Of a DNA stretch of 64,000 bases, positions 44,173 to 53,184 are shown piece after piece. The DNA lies in contig NZ_LFNE01000006.1 in NCBI RefSeq assembly GCF_001045455.1, forward strand, positions 124,001-188,000, read 5' to 3'. The notes under the pieces are model-generated. The model saw nothing but the letters and a program-made list of their open reading frames with translations. It searched no databases and had not been told where the DNA came from. A program made the translations under genes and the position numbers. This DNA comes from Chryseobacterium sp. FH2 (GTDB lineage: Bacteria; Bacteroidota; Bacteroidia; Flavobacteriales; Weeksellaceae). Position 1 is the first letter of the stretch, and each line of letters starts with the position of its first letter.

Positions 44173-45033
44173 ATGTCCACACAAAATCAAATAGATTATA
44201 ACCGAATTGCGAAAGCGATAGAGTATATTCAACATAATTTTAAGCTTCAGCCGAGTTTGAATGAAGTAGCAGAGAAGATCAATCTGAGCCCGGCTCATTT
44301 CCAGAAAATATTTACGGATTGGGCAGGAACAAGCCCTAAAAAGTTTTTGCAGTTCATTAGCCTTGAGCATGCTAAAAATTTGTTGAAGGAAGAAAAAGCG
44401 AGTTTATTTGATACAGCCTTCGAGACTGGTCTTTCAAGCACAAGCAGGTTGCATGATTTGTTTGTGAAAATCGAAGGCATGTCTCCGGCAGAATATAAAA
44501 ACGGTGGAAAAAGCCTTATGATCAACTACAGTTTTTTCCAAAGTCCTTTTGGTAGTGTGATTACAGCTTCCACAGAAAAAGGGGTCTGTTATATGGCTTT
44601 TGAAAACAATAAGGAAACAGCATTAGGAGATTTGAAATATAAATTTCCTAATGCTTCTTTTTTTGAAAGACAGGATGAATTTCAGAAAAATGCATTGTCT
44701 ATTTTTGATAAAGACTGGACAAAACTCAATACAATAAAATTACATTTAAAAGGAACCGATTTTCAGCTTAAAGTTTGGGAAAGCCTTCTTACGATTCCAA
44801 TGGGAAAATTATCTACTTATGGAAATTTAGCTGGAAAAATTGGTCATTCTAAGGCATCAAGAGCCGTTGGAACAGCGATCGGAAATAATCCTGTAGCGTT
44901 TTTGATTCCTTGCCATCGTGTAATTCAGGCTTCCGGAAATATTGGGGGATACAGATGGGGAAGTGATAGAAAACAATTGATTGTGGGTTGGGAAAGCTCC
45001 AGAATTTATTCTGAAAATTCTATTTTACTTTAA
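44173..45033 (+). CDS. HTH (AraC-type) domain fused to methylated-DNA-protein cysteine methyltransferase
   Basis: A 286-residue protein combining an AraC-type HTH pair (about 6-105: SLNEVAEKINLSPAHFQKIF and FDTAFETGLSSTSRLHDLFV) with an O6-methylguanine-DNA methyltransferase (about 115-280). The active site IPCHRVIQ has the acceptor Cys247, and GTAIGNNPVAFL and GGYRWG are conserved. It matches the second half of E. coli Ada but lacks the N-terminal zinc domain that senses methylphosphotriesters. The frame runs upstream to 44143; ATG 44173 gives the normal front. AlkB follows, so this is an alkylation-repair unit. Confidence 0.92.
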   Translation: MSTQNQIDYNRIAKAIEYIQHNFKLQPSLNEVAEKINLSPAHFQKIFTDWAGTSPKKFLQFISLEHAKNLLKEEKASLFDTAFETGLSSTSRLHDLFVKIEGMSPAEYKNGGKSLMINYSFFQSPFGSVITASTEKGVCYMAFENNKETALGDLKYKFPNASFFERQDEFQKNALSIFDKDWTKLNTIKLHLKGTDFQLKVWESLLTIPMGKLSTYGNLAGKIGHSKASRAVGTAIGNNPVAFLIPCHRVIQASGNIGGYRWGSDRKQLIVGWESSRIYSENSILL

Positions 45034-45092
45034 TTTTCTCCCAGATATTTGTGCTCATTTGTGTTAAAATTCAGCTTTAAAAATTATTAAAA

Positions 45093-45704
45093 ATGATGAG
45101 TTTGTTTGAAGATATTTCTGATTACCCTCTAAATATTCTTCCTAATGATGGAACAGTTCATTATTACGGAAAAGTTTTCTCTAAGGAAAAATCTGATTTT
45201 TATTATGACTATTTGTTTAATCAAATCCCTTGGGAGAATGATGAAGCCGTAATTTTCGGAAAATTAATTTTGACCAAAAGGAAAGTTGCATGGTTTGGAG
45301 AAAAACCATTCGAGTATACCTATTCAAAGCGGACGAAATATGCAAAATTCTGGACTCCTGAACTATTGGAATTAAAGAAAAAATGTGAAAAAATTTCGGG
45401 AGAGACTTACAACTCCTGCCTTTTGAATTTATATCATGACGGAAGTGAGGGAATGGCTTATCACAGTGATGGAGAAAAGGATTTGAAAAAGCATGGAGCA
45501 ATTGCTTCTTTAACGTTCGGGGCAGAAAGAAAATTTCTGTTTAAACATAAAATAACCAAAGAAAAAGTAGAAGTATTTCTGGAAAACGGAAGTTTATTAG
45601 TAATGAAAGGAATAACACAGGATAATTGGCTTCATCGGCTTCCGCCCACTACAAAAATAAAAACTCCCAGAGTAAATTTGACTTTCAGAACGATCGAGGA
45701 ATAG
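45093..45704 (+). CDS. alkB: AlkB-like 2-oxoglutarate/Fe(II) DNA dealkylase
   Basis: A 203-residue oxygenase that removes methyl groups from N1-methyladenine and N3-methylcytosine. The substrate/Fe motif MAYHSDGEKD has His124 and Asp126, the distal Fe His is His181 (WLHRLPP), and the 2-oxoglutarate Arg pair is RVNLTFR at about 193-199. NSCLLNLYHDGSEGMAYHSD is the typical AlkB core. An alternative start is the second Met at 45096. It lies 60 bp after the HTH-MGMT gene. Confidence 0.93.
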   Translation: MMSLFEDISDYPLNILPNDGTVHYYGKVFSKEKSDFYYDYLFNQIPWENDEAVIFGKLILTKRKVAWFGEKPFEYTYSKRTKYAKFWTPELLELKKKCEKISGETYNSCLLNLYHDGSEGMAYHSDGEKDLKKHGAIASLTFGAERKFLFKHKITKEKVEVFLENGSLLVMKGITQDNWLHRLPPTTKIKTPRVNLTFRTIEE

Positions 45705-45731
45705 TTTTCAAAGTGATATTTTATCCACAAA

Positions 45732-45805
45732 TTTGTTATTCCTCAGGAATTGAAACAAATTTTACAGCTAATCTCTGATAAATAAACTTTCTGCAGGATG
45801 ACAAA
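45732..45805. repeat. REP-like intergenic repeat pair
   Basis: TTTGTTATTCCTCAGGAA (from 45732) and, in inverse orientation, TTTGTCATCCTGCAGAAAG (45787-45805) are two variants of one 18-bp unit facing each other. No gene is present between 45705 and 45925. Confidence 0.65.
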
Positions 45806-45892
45806 CAGAATAGTTGTTTTCTCTAGCGGTTAACGCAGATTTTTAGCCCAATTATTTATCTAAACTTTGCAAATCTGTGAGAAACTTAAAAC

Positions 45893-45921
45893 AAAAAGCT
45901 GTTCAGATAGAACAGCTTTTT
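45893..45921 (-). terminator. Terminator of the CocE/NonD hydrolase gene
   Basis: AAAAAGCTGTTC (45893-45904) pairs with GAACAGCTTTTT (45910-45921) around a 5-nt loop, just beyond the stop codon. Confidence 0.9.
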
Positions 45922-45925
45922 AAAT

Positions 45926-47788
45926 TTATTTTAAAATCTCAACTTCAATTGCGCTATCATCAAAAATCTTGATAAATGCTTTTGTGTAATCCTCCTTTGT
46001 TGCAAAATTCGGATTATCTAAGAATTTCTGTGGATTAACAGCAAAAAGCGGAAACCAGGTACTGCTGATTTGTATCTGGATTTTATGCCCTTTTTTAAAG
46101 GTATGAACAACGTCCTGTAATCTGAAGTTTACTGCCGTTTTCTGATTTGGAACTAAGGCTTCTGCCTTTTCTCTGGAGTTTCTGAATCTCGCAGGCATGA
46201 TTTCACTTCTTACCATTTGGTGATAATTTCCGTAAATAACACCATCTTTTTTCTCAACAGGCTTAAAATCTTCAGGATAAACGTCAATTAATTTTACAGC
46301 AAAATCTGCATCTGTAGAAGTGGAAGCAATATTTAACTTAGCCATAATCTCTCCTGCAAAAGTTATATCTTCCGATAAAACATCGGTCGTAAAAGTCAAA
46401 ACATCAGGTCTTCCTTCTGCAAATCTTTGATCTTCTGACATATAATTTTTTGGGGTAAATCCATTAAAATCCTTTAGATTATCAGAACTCAATACAGGAT
46501 TATTCGGGTCACTGTAATATTCTGAAAAATTTTGTCCTGCTTCGTTTTTCAATGTCCCGTTTGATAAGTAGAAGTTAACTTTCTGTCCTTCTTTCGGGGG
46601 ATAGGTTGCAAATTCCCGCCACTGTTTCGCGCCTGTATCATACATTAAAGCTTCAGGTAATCCTGCATCTTGCTTTGTATTTCCTTTTAAATAATGACTG
46701 AAAAATTTAGTCTCAATATTTTTCTGATAATATGTTGCAATACTGTCTCCAAAATAAATCTGATTGTGAAAATGTTTTCCCTGTTCCTGTGCCCAAGCTC
46801 CGTGAGAGAATGGTCCCATTACAATTGTATTCTTAGCTTTCGGGCTTGTTTTTTCAATGGTTTTATAAATATTCAGTGGTCCTGACAAATCTTCTGCATC
46901 AAACCAGCCTCCGACTGTCATTACCGCATGATTCACATTTTTAAGATGAGGCAAAAGGCTTCTTTTTTGCCAAAACTCGTCGTAGTTGGTATGGTTCATA
47001 ATTTCTGTCATGAAGAAATTATCTTTATAATATTTTTCATAACCCTCTTTCAAAGTTCCCATATCCCGGTAAAATTTCAGACCATCTTCCGAAGTAGTTT
47101 TAATCATAGAATCCGTGTACCATGCTTTATTTTCAGGTTTTGTTTTCTGGATTCCGAATACAGGGAAAGTTCTGAAATAACCTAACATAAATCTTCCGTT
47201 GTGAAGAAAGTCGTCATTCCAGAAATCTGAAATAGGTGCTTGAGGAGAAGATGCCACCAAAGCAGGATGTTGAGCCAAGATTCCTACGGCAGTATAAAAC
47301 CCCGGATATGAAGTTCCGTATTGACCAACTTTACCGTTGTTATCTTTAATATTTTTGATTAGCCAATCGATAGTGTCATAAGTATCTGTACTTTCATCCA
47401 CATCTTTCTTGGTTTTACGATCAACCTGCGGTGTCATATTGGTGAAAGTCCCTTCACTCATATATCTACCGCGAACGTCCTGTAATACGAAAATATACTT
47501 CTCTTTCATTAAATACTGGTTCGGGCCAAGTTTTGTTCTGTATTCATTTTCACCGTAGGGAGCGATGCTGTAGCAAGTCCTTTGCATTAAAAAAGGATAC
47601 TTATTCTTATTAGAAATATCTTTCGGAATATAGGCGATAGTAAAAAGCTTTACGCCGTCTCGCATGGTAATGTAGAATTCTTTTTTTGTAAAATTGTCTT
47701 TCACAAAAGTGTCCTCAGGTTGTTTTTGAGTCTGCGAAATTCCAAAAATGAAACAAAAAACCAATACAATTGAAACAGGAATCTTCAT
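45926..47788 (-). CDS. CocE/NonD-family hydrolase (X-Pro dipeptidyl-peptidase S15 fold)
   Basis: A 620-residue exported alpha/beta-hydrolase with a signal peptide (MKIPVSIVLVFCFIFGISQ). The nucleophile loop is GQYGTSYPGFYTAVGILAQH with Ser160. Further family features are RDGVKLFTIAYIP, FVLQDVRGRYMSEGTF, and the C-terminal jelly-roll lid domain with TTDVLSEDITFAGEIMAKLN. In Bacteroidetes this family includes acyl-transfer and cephalosporin-type hydrolases and glutaryl or proline-ester enzymes; the substrate is unknown. It is a single-gene unit with a terminator. Confidence 0.88.
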   Translation of the reverse strand: MKIPVSIVLVFCFIFGISQTQKQPEDTFVKDNFTKKEFYITMRDGVKLFTIAYIPKDISNKNKYPFLMQRTCYSIAPYGENEYRTKLGPNQYLMKEKYIFVLQDVRGRYMSEGTFTNMTPQVDRKTKKDVDESTDTYDTIDWLIKNIKDNNGKVGQYGTSYPGFYTAVGILAQHPALVASSPQAPISDFWNDDFLHNGRFMLGYFRTFPVFGIQKTKPENKAWYTDSMIKTTSEDGLKFYRDMGTLKEGYEKYYKDNFFMTEIMNHTNYDEFWQKRSLLPHLKNVNHAVMTVGGWFDAEDLSGPLNIYKTIEKTSPKAKNTIVMGPFSHGAWAQEQGKHFHNQIYFGDSIATYYQKNIETKFFSHYLKGNTKQDAGLPEALMYDTGAKQWREFATYPPKEGQKVNFYLSNGTLKNEAGQNFSEYYSDPNNPVLSSDNLKDFNGFTPKNYMSEDQRFAEGRPDVLTFTTDVLSEDITFAGEIMAKLNIASTSTDADFAVKLIDVYPEDFKPVEKKDGVIYGNYHQMVRSEIMPARFRNSREKAEALVPNQKTAVNFRLQDVVHTFKKGHKIQIQISSTWFPLFAVNPQKFLDNPNFATKEDYTKAFIKIFDDSAIEVEILK

Positions 47789-47851
47789 ATATAAAATTTG
47801 TTGCTAATTTAATCATAAAATATTTTTAACCACAAAATTTTAACAGGGTGC

Positions 47852-47932
47852 TTGTCCTTCTGACGATGGAAGAAATCTAATGTACCATTTTTTTAAGATT
47901 TTTCATTTCGTTTTACTTCATTTAAAATGACA
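47852..47932. repeat. REP-like intergenic repeat pair (head-to-head)
   Basis: TTGTCCTTCTGACGATGGAA followed by GAAATCTAA (47852-47880) and, inverted, a copy whose reverse complement begins TGTCATTTTAAATGAAGTAA (47895-47932). This is the same kind of unit and arrangement as at 42344 and 45732. Confidence 0.65.
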
Positions 47933-47973
47933 ATGTAATACAAAAGATTATAAATGAAAATTCAAATAAATAT

Positions 47974-50682
47974 CTACATTTTCCTACCTGCAAATTTATT
48001 CAGTTTTAGTGTTAGAGAAAACATTAAATAACGTCTCAAAATTAAATCCTCACGGTCTTCAACATAAGAAGCGGAAATTGTTCTTCGTACACTTTGGTTT
48101 TGATTTAAAATATCGTAAACCCTTACTTTTGCAGTTAATTGTTTTTTGTAAAAAGTATAACCGATGCTTGTATTCCAAAAGTAAAAATCTCTTTTGAAAC
48201 CGGGAGAAATGTTGGAACTTGTATTGTACTCAAAATCGTTTTCAAAAATTAAGTTAGTTTTGAGAAAATAATTTGTTAGTTCCAATCTGAATGTTTGATA
48301 CGTATTTTTTATACTTTCAATATTGTAATTTTCATAATTTGAAAAAGTATAGTTTACGTTATAGGAAGGTTTTATATTGACTTTGTCCTTTTTGTCATAA
48401 ATGAAACTGATTCCCGGAGTGAATGTGTAAGAATTTCCCGTAAACTGTTGTCCATCGATAAAACCTTTGTTATATCTATAGTTCAAATTAGCTTTTGGTC
48501 TGATGGTTAATCTGTTATCATTCCACTTGTAGGTTTTTCCGAGACTTCCTCCTAATGTAACAGTTTTATTTCCACTGATATTCGTATACGTTACAAATTG
48601 TTTCCCTGATTCATCATAAAAAGAGAAATTTGTAATGTCATTGTTGTTATAAGTAAAACTTAAGTTAATATTATAATTAAGGCTTGTCTTTACATTAAAA
48701 TTATTAAAGTAAACACTTGTTCTGTTGCTCCAGGTATTTTTAAGGTCGGGATTTCCTTCATAAGTAATCAGCGGATTGGATTCGTCTCTGTAAGGGATTA
48801 CATTTTCCGGCGTAGGAACGGTGTAATTTGCTGAATTGTGAATGCTTAATTTTGAATTTTCCGAAATACGGTATTGAAGCCCGGCGTTATAGTCCGGCAA
48901 CATGCAATTTCTCTGAAGCTCATAATGTTCACCATTGAAAATAGCATTGTATTTTAGATCTGAGATATTGACAGTCGTTGATGCCCAAACACTGTATTTC
49001 TTTTTGTTAAGCTCAATATTAATTTCCGGGGAAAATTGATTGTTTTTTTGTTCCGAACTGTTGGACAAAAGTACATTATATTGAGAATATTGTCCTGTAT
49101 TTTCATCAAAATTATTAACATTTCTGATGTTTGATAGGTTTTTTGAGTTATAATTTAAACCTAGTGTTACGTTCAAAGAATCAGAAATCGGTTCAGAATA
49201 TTTTACGTTAAAAGAGTAATTGTTAGTTTGGTTTTTACTTTGTGCCAACTGATTTCGGATGTCTACAGAATCATTGGGAATTCGATACAGAATTGTCTTC
49301 GATTTCGTTAAATTATCACTTTTTGCCTCAGAAATTGAGGTGTTCAAGCTGGCATAAAAAGTACGGCCTTTCTTTTTAAATTTTCTTGAATAATAGAGAC
49401 TCGGGCTGAAAGTATTGTTTTGTGAAGCAGAATTGGTAGCAGATTCACTTTCATTCGCAAGTATATTGTCTTTAAATGTTACAGATTTTGAAGTTCTGAA
49501 ATTATTTGTTTTCGAAAGCGAAAGCGAAGGTGAAAAATAAATGGTACTTAAAGAATCGGCTTTTATCCTCAAAGCAGAATTAAAATTGTATTGCTCAGTA
49601 TTATTATCAGCATGATTTTCCGAATCAGTTTTCAGTGAGGAATCTGTAAGAAAAGTAGTTTTTGAGGTTTTTGAAGCGGTTTCGAGATCTGTTTCTGTAC
49701 GCGTTATGCCAAGAGATTCAAGGTCGACATTTTCGCTAAGCTGATCACTGTAATTTATTCCGATTGTTGTTGACTTTTGAATTCCCTTCATATTATTACC
49801 GCCGCGTGCGCCTTTGCTGGTACCTGCACTTTCGGCTTCATCACCGGTAAAACCTCTTGTATTGATATTGTTTGAAGATCCAAGCAGGCTAATTTTCGTT
49901 TTATTTTTAAAATAACTTAAAAATCCACTTGCTTCATATCGTTTATCAGTTCCGTACCCACCGGTAAGCCTTGAAATAAATCCTTGATTTTTTTTCTCGT
50001 CAATATTAAAATTGATGGTAGATTTTTCAGATTTCGGAGTTTTTCCTGTAAGCTCTTCTTCTTTGGTTTTTGTGGAAGTAACCTGAATATTTTTAATAAT
50101 ATCAGCCGGAATATTTTCCAGAGCAATTTTCCCGGAGGCATCGAAGAATGGTTTTCCGTTGATCATAATCTGGTCAACTTCTTTACCATTTACCGTTATT
50201 TTTCCATCGCTGTCAACCTCAACACCGTCAATATTTTTCAATAATTCCTGGATGTTACTATCAGGACGTACTTTTATAGCATTTGCATTAAATTCAATTG
50301 TATCTTTTTTGATTTTGACAGGAGAAACAGTAATTACTACTTCTTCAATATCTGAAACTTTGTCTTTATCAAGCTTAATTTCATTTAAAACAAAGGATTT
50401 TTTAATTTCATAAAAATTTTTAGAATAGGAAATTAATTTAGCGGCATCAACTTTTAAAATAGAAGGTTCATCGAGTTCATTTATTTTTAATGAAAACTTT
50501 CCTTCGTTATCAGTAAATGCAGACTTTATCAGGGATGAATCTTTTTGTTTAATGAGGGATACCGTTGCTTTTTCTACAGGTTTGTTTTCGAAATCTGAAA
50601 TTTTTCCGCCAATAGTGATGCTCTGCCCATTCAATAATAAAAAATTGAATATAAATATCAGTAACCATAAAATTTTCTTCAT
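47974..50682 (-). CDS. Outer-membrane beta-barrel family protein (TonB-receptor-like)
   Basis: A 902-residue protein with signal peptide (MKKILWLLIFIFNFLLLNGQ), an N-terminal carboxypeptidase-regulatory-like fold (SITIGGKISDFENKPVEKAT, about 20-95), a plug-like domain (VRPDSNIQELLKNIDGVEVD and GKITVNGKEVDQIMINGKPF, about 140-240) and a long C-terminal barrel (about 240-902) ending in an aromatic final strand, LMFSLTLKLNKF. It lacks the standard TonB box and the consensus SusC-type front, so it is best called a barrel-family protein, possibly for peptides or siderophores. The substrate is unknown. Confidence 0.85.
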   Translation of the reverse strand: MKKILWLLIFIFNFLLLNGQSITIGGKISDFENKPVEKATVSLIKQKDSSLIKSAFTDNEGKFSLKINELDEPSILKVDAAKLISYSKNFYEIKKSFVLNEIKLDKDKVSDIEEVVITVSPVKIKKDTIEFNANAIKVRPDSNIQELLKNIDGVEVDSDGKITVNGKEVDQIMINGKPFFDASGKIALENIPADIIKNIQVTSTKTKEEELTGKTPKSEKSTINFNIDEKKNQGFISRLTGGYGTDKRYEASGFLSYFKNKTKISLLGSSNNINTRGFTGDEAESAGTSKGARGGNNMKGIQKSTTIGINYSDQLSENVDLESLGITRTETDLETASKTSKTTFLTDSSLKTDSENHADNNTEQYNFNSALRIKADSLSTIYFSPSLSLSKTNNFRTSKSVTFKDNILANESESATNSASQNNTFSPSLYYSRKFKKKGRTFYASLNTSISEAKSDNLTKSKTILYRIPNDSVDIRNQLAQSKNQTNNYSFNVKYSEPISDSLNVTLGLNYNSKNLSNIRNVNNFDENTGQYSQYNVLLSNSSEQKNNQFSPEINIELNKKKYSVWASTTVNISDLKYNAIFNGEHYELQRNCMLPDYNAGLQYRISENSKLSIHNSANYTVPTPENVIPYRDESNPLITYEGNPDLKNTWSNRTSVYFNNFNVKTSLNYNINLSFTYNNNDITNFSFYDESGKQFVTYTNISGNKTVTLGGSLGKTYKWNDNRLTIRPKANLNYRYNKGFIDGQQFTGNSYTFTPGISFIYDKKDKVNIKPSYNVNYTFSNYENYNIESIKNTYQTFRLELTNYFLKTNLIFENDFEYNTSSNISPGFKRDFYFWNTSIGYTFYKKQLTAKVRVYDILNQNQSVRRTISASYVEDREDLILRRYLMFSLTLKLNKFAGRKM

Positions 50683-50710
50683 TAATATCTTTTTAAGATG
50701 CTAAAATATA

Positions 50711-50736
50711 AAAAAAACACCCCTGATTAGGGATGT
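50711..50736 (-). terminator. Terminator of the BON-SH3 gene
   Basis: On the minus strand ACATCCCT, loop AATC, AGGGGTGT (one mismatch), followed by eight T. Confidence 0.8.
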
Positions 50737-50764
50737 CTATAATTTAAATAATGTTAAATCTTGA

Positions 50765-51184
50765 TTAAGCTTTCAAATATCTTGAATAAGCATATCCTTC
50801 TTGGCCGTCAGCATTTTTCACTTTCCACCAATCATCAGAAGTTTGCTCGATAAGTGTTACAGAAGACCCCTTTGCAGCTTTTCCTACTACAGCAGCTTCT
50901 GTAGAAGGCTCTTGTCTGATATTTAGGTTAGAATCTTCTGTTGCAACAGTAAGAGCTGCACCGGCAGCAAGACCAGCAACCTGCACATCAATGTTGATGT
51001 CTGAAGCAGAATAGGTAGAGTCAATAGCTCCTAAAGCATTCCAGACAGAATCTTTAGCAGCTGTATTTGAAGCTTGTCCTGAAACATAAAGGATTCCGTC
51101 TTGTTCCTGAATCTGAAGATTAGAAATTCCTGCAGATTGAGCAGCAGAAACTACGCTTGAATATTTATCTTGTAATGTGCTCAT
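50765..51184 (-). CDS. BON-like and SH3b domain protein, predicted cytoplasmic
   Basis: A 139-residue protein without a signal peptide. Residues 1-65 resemble a BON domain (YSSVVSAAQSAGISNLQIQE, then ILYVSGQASNTAAKDSVWNA), and residues 75-139 are a bacterial SH3 domain (SNLNIRQEPSTEAAVVGKAA, then SVTLIEQTSDDWWKV and QEGYAYSRYLKA). The layout is like YgaU/Kbp, a cytoplasmic BON-LysM protein of E. coli that binds potassium, but with SH3b in place of LysM. It follows a BON lipoprotein by 6 bp, so the two are co-expressed although one is exported and one is not. Function unknown. Confidence 0.82.
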   Translation of the reverse strand: MSTLQDKYSSVVSAAQSAGISNLQIQEQDGILYVSGQASNTAAKDSVWNALGAIDSTYSASDINIDVQVAGLAAGAALTVATEDSNLNIRQEPSTEAAVVGKAAKGSSVTLIEQTSDDWWKVKNADGQEGYAYSRYLKA

Positions 51185-51190
51185 TTTGAA

Positions 51191-51673
51191 TTATTTTACT
51201 GTGTAGTTAAAGTTTACTTTTCCGACTTTCAAAGCATCTACAGATTCTTTGATTTTTCTAGCTTGTGTAGGAGATGCATTTCCTGTCAGAGTCAATTCTC
51301 CGTTTACAACTTCTACTTTTACAGATGGGAAGTCTTTTAAAGCGTCCTTTACTTTTTGCTGAACTTCTGGAGCTACTGCAGATTGAGTCTCAACCGGCGC
51401 AGCTGCAGGAGCAACAGTAGCCATGTCCATAACCTCTTTCACGCCAGTGATAGCTTTCAATTGAGCAATCATAGCGTCTTTAGCCTGTTGTGTTTCGAAA
51501 GTTCCGCTTAGATGAGCAACACCGTCTTTTACTTCTACAGAAGCACTAGGATTAGATGTTACTACCGTAGTAGCCTGAGTTTGAAGATCAGCATCAGAAA
51601 CTTTCTTTTTACAAGAAACAGCTCCGAAAGATACAGCTACAGCCAATGCAGCCATTGCGATAGTTTTTTTCAT
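51191..51673 (-). CDS. Double-BON lipoprotein
   Basis: A 160-residue lipoprotein: MKKTIAMAALAVAVSFGAVS ends at the lipobox Cys of VSCKKK (about Cys21). Two BON domains follow, VTSNPSASVEVKDGVAHLSG (first, about 35-90) and LKDFPSVKVEVVNGELTLTG (second, about 105-155), joined by an Ala/Pro/Val-rich linker. BON domains bind phospholipid or proteins in the envelope (OsmY, DolP). Its partner downstream has one BON-like domain and an SH3. Confidence 0.87.
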   Translation of the reverse strand: MKKTIAMAALAVAVSFGAVSCKKKVSDADLQTQATTVVTSNPSASVEVKDGVAHLSGTFETQQAKDAMIAQLKAITGVKEVMDMATVAPAAAPVETQSAVAPEVQQKVKDALKDFPSVKVEVVNGELTLTGNASPTQARKIKESVDALKVGKVNFNYTVK

Positions 51674-51868
51674 AGTTGTATATTTTTAACGTTGTTAATA
51701 CAAGTAAATGTAATAATAAAATTTGTACCAAAAGGATAAAAATTAAATAAATATTTTTTAATTTTTTTACAATATTTTATAAATCAGCCGATTAATTTTA
51801 ATGTATCTTAAATTTAGTATTAAAATTGCTGCCGTTTGAATGAAACTTTATGCCAATTGTAAAAATAT

Positions 51869-51876
51869 TATATTTG
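51869..51876 (+). promoter_or_regulatory. -7 promoter element of the symporter gene
   Basis: TATATTTG fits TAnnTTTG, 19 bp before the ATG at 51896. No clear -33 box. Confidence 0.5.
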
Positions 51877-51895
51877 CGAAACTTGAATTATTGAT

Positions 51896-53152
51896 ATGAA
51901 AGGACAGAATAAACTATTTATAGCAATTATTATTGCGCTTATCGTAGGGGTTGGAATCGGTGGATTTGTACATTTACAGTATCCTGAAAGTGCAGAACCT
52001 TTTTCTAAAAACATAAAACTTTTAGGTACGGTTTTCATCAGATTGGTACAGATGATTATTGCTCCGTTGGTTTTCACCACATTGGTAGTGGGAATTGCCA
52101 AAATGAGCGATATTAAAATGATTGGAAGGGTAGGTACAAAAGCAATGCTGTGGTTTATTTCTGCGTCTCTGATCTCTCTTTTTATTGGTTTAGTACTTGT
52201 CAACTGGATGGAACCGGGACATGTTACTAAGCTGCCGATTCAGGATGCGGCTTCTGCAGAAGAATTGTTAAAAAGCAGTAAGGGGTTCTCAATGGAAGAC
52301 TTCGTAAAACATATTATCCCTAAAAGTATTTTTGAAGCTTTTGCGACCAATGAGGTTCTGCAAATCGTAGTATTTTCTATCATGTTTGGAGTTGCTTTGG
52401 CAAATTTGGGTGAAGAATATGCTAAGCCTGTTATCAAATTATTTGATATTATTGCTCACGGAATTCTTAAAATGGTGGGTTACATCATGTGGTTTGCACC
52501 ACTTGGAGTTTTAGGGGCGATCGCTGCTGTGGTTGCAACGAATGGTTTTGAGATTTTCAAAGTTTATGCGGTTTACCTCAGGGATTTCTTCTTTGCATTA
52601 GGAATTCTTTGGTTAGTACTTTTATTAGCAGGGTACTTTATCTTAGGAAACCGTCTTTTTGAATTATTGAGAAGAATAAAAGCTCCGTTATTGATTGCTT
52701 TTTCAACGACAAGTTCTGAAGCAGTTTTTCCAAAACTGGTGGAAGAATTAGAAAGATTTGGTTGTAACAGCAGAATAGTGTCTTTCATTTTACCTTTAGG
52801 ATATTCGTTTAATTTGGATGGAAGTATGATGTATATGACGTTTGCTTCAATTTTTATTGCTCAGATTTACGGAATCGAGATGACTTTAGGTCAACAGATA
52901 ACCATGCTTTTAGTGTTAATGTTAACTTCTAAAGGTATTGCCGGGGTTCCGAGAGCATCTCTGGTAATTATTGTTGCGACCTGCTCAATGTTTGGGATTC
53001 CACCGGAGGGTATAGCATTAATTTTACCGATCGACCATTTCTGTGATATGGGAAGAAGTATGACAAACGTGCTTGGAAACGCATTGGCAACTTCTGCAGT
53101 TTCCAAATGGGAGGGGCAGTTGGAACACGGCAATGGAAACCAGAGCATTTAA
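51896..53152 (+). CDS. Dicarboxylate/amino-acid:cation symporter (DAACS, GltP-like)
   Basis: A 418-residue inner-membrane carrier with eight helices and two re-entrant loops, moving glutamate, aspartate or dicarboxylates with H+ or Na+. Key motifs: FSTTSSEAVFPKLVEELERF (hairpin HP1, the SSSE-like serine-rich tip, about 260-279), LPLGYSFNLDGSMMYMTFAS (the NMDGT-like TM7 site with Asn-Leu-Asp-Gly, about 290-309), SKGIAGVPRASLVI (HP2), and DHFCDMGRSMTNVLGNALAT (Asp/Arg/Asn substrate site). It is divergent from the BON genes. Confidence 0.93.
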   Translation: MKGQNKLFIAIIIALIVGVGIGGFVHLQYPESAEPFSKNIKLLGTVFIRLVQMIIAPLVFTTLVVGIAKMSDIKMIGRVGTKAMLWFISASLISLFIGLVLVNWMEPGHVTKLPIQDAASAEELLKSSKGFSMEDFVKHIIPKSIFEAFATNEVLQIVVFSIMFGVALANLGEEYAKPVIKLFDIIAHGILKMVGYIMWFAPLGVLGAIAAVVATNGFEIFKVYAVYLRDFFFALGILWLVLLLAGYFILGNRLFELLRRIKAPLLIAFSTTSSEAVFPKLVEELERFGCNSRIVSFILPLGYSFNLDGSMMYMTFASIFIAQIYGIEMTLGQQITMLLVLMLTSKGIAGVPRASLVIIVATCSMFGIPPEGIALILPIDHFCDMGRSMTNVLGNALATSAVSKWEGQLEHGNGNQSI

Positions 53153-53184
53153 ATAATAAATTGTTAACTTAGTTTATGCTAATT

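Noticed and set aside
49917..50413. Several frames on both strands inside the barrel-receptor gene
   Set aside because: They overlap a well-supported long gene and have low-complexity content typical of shadows.
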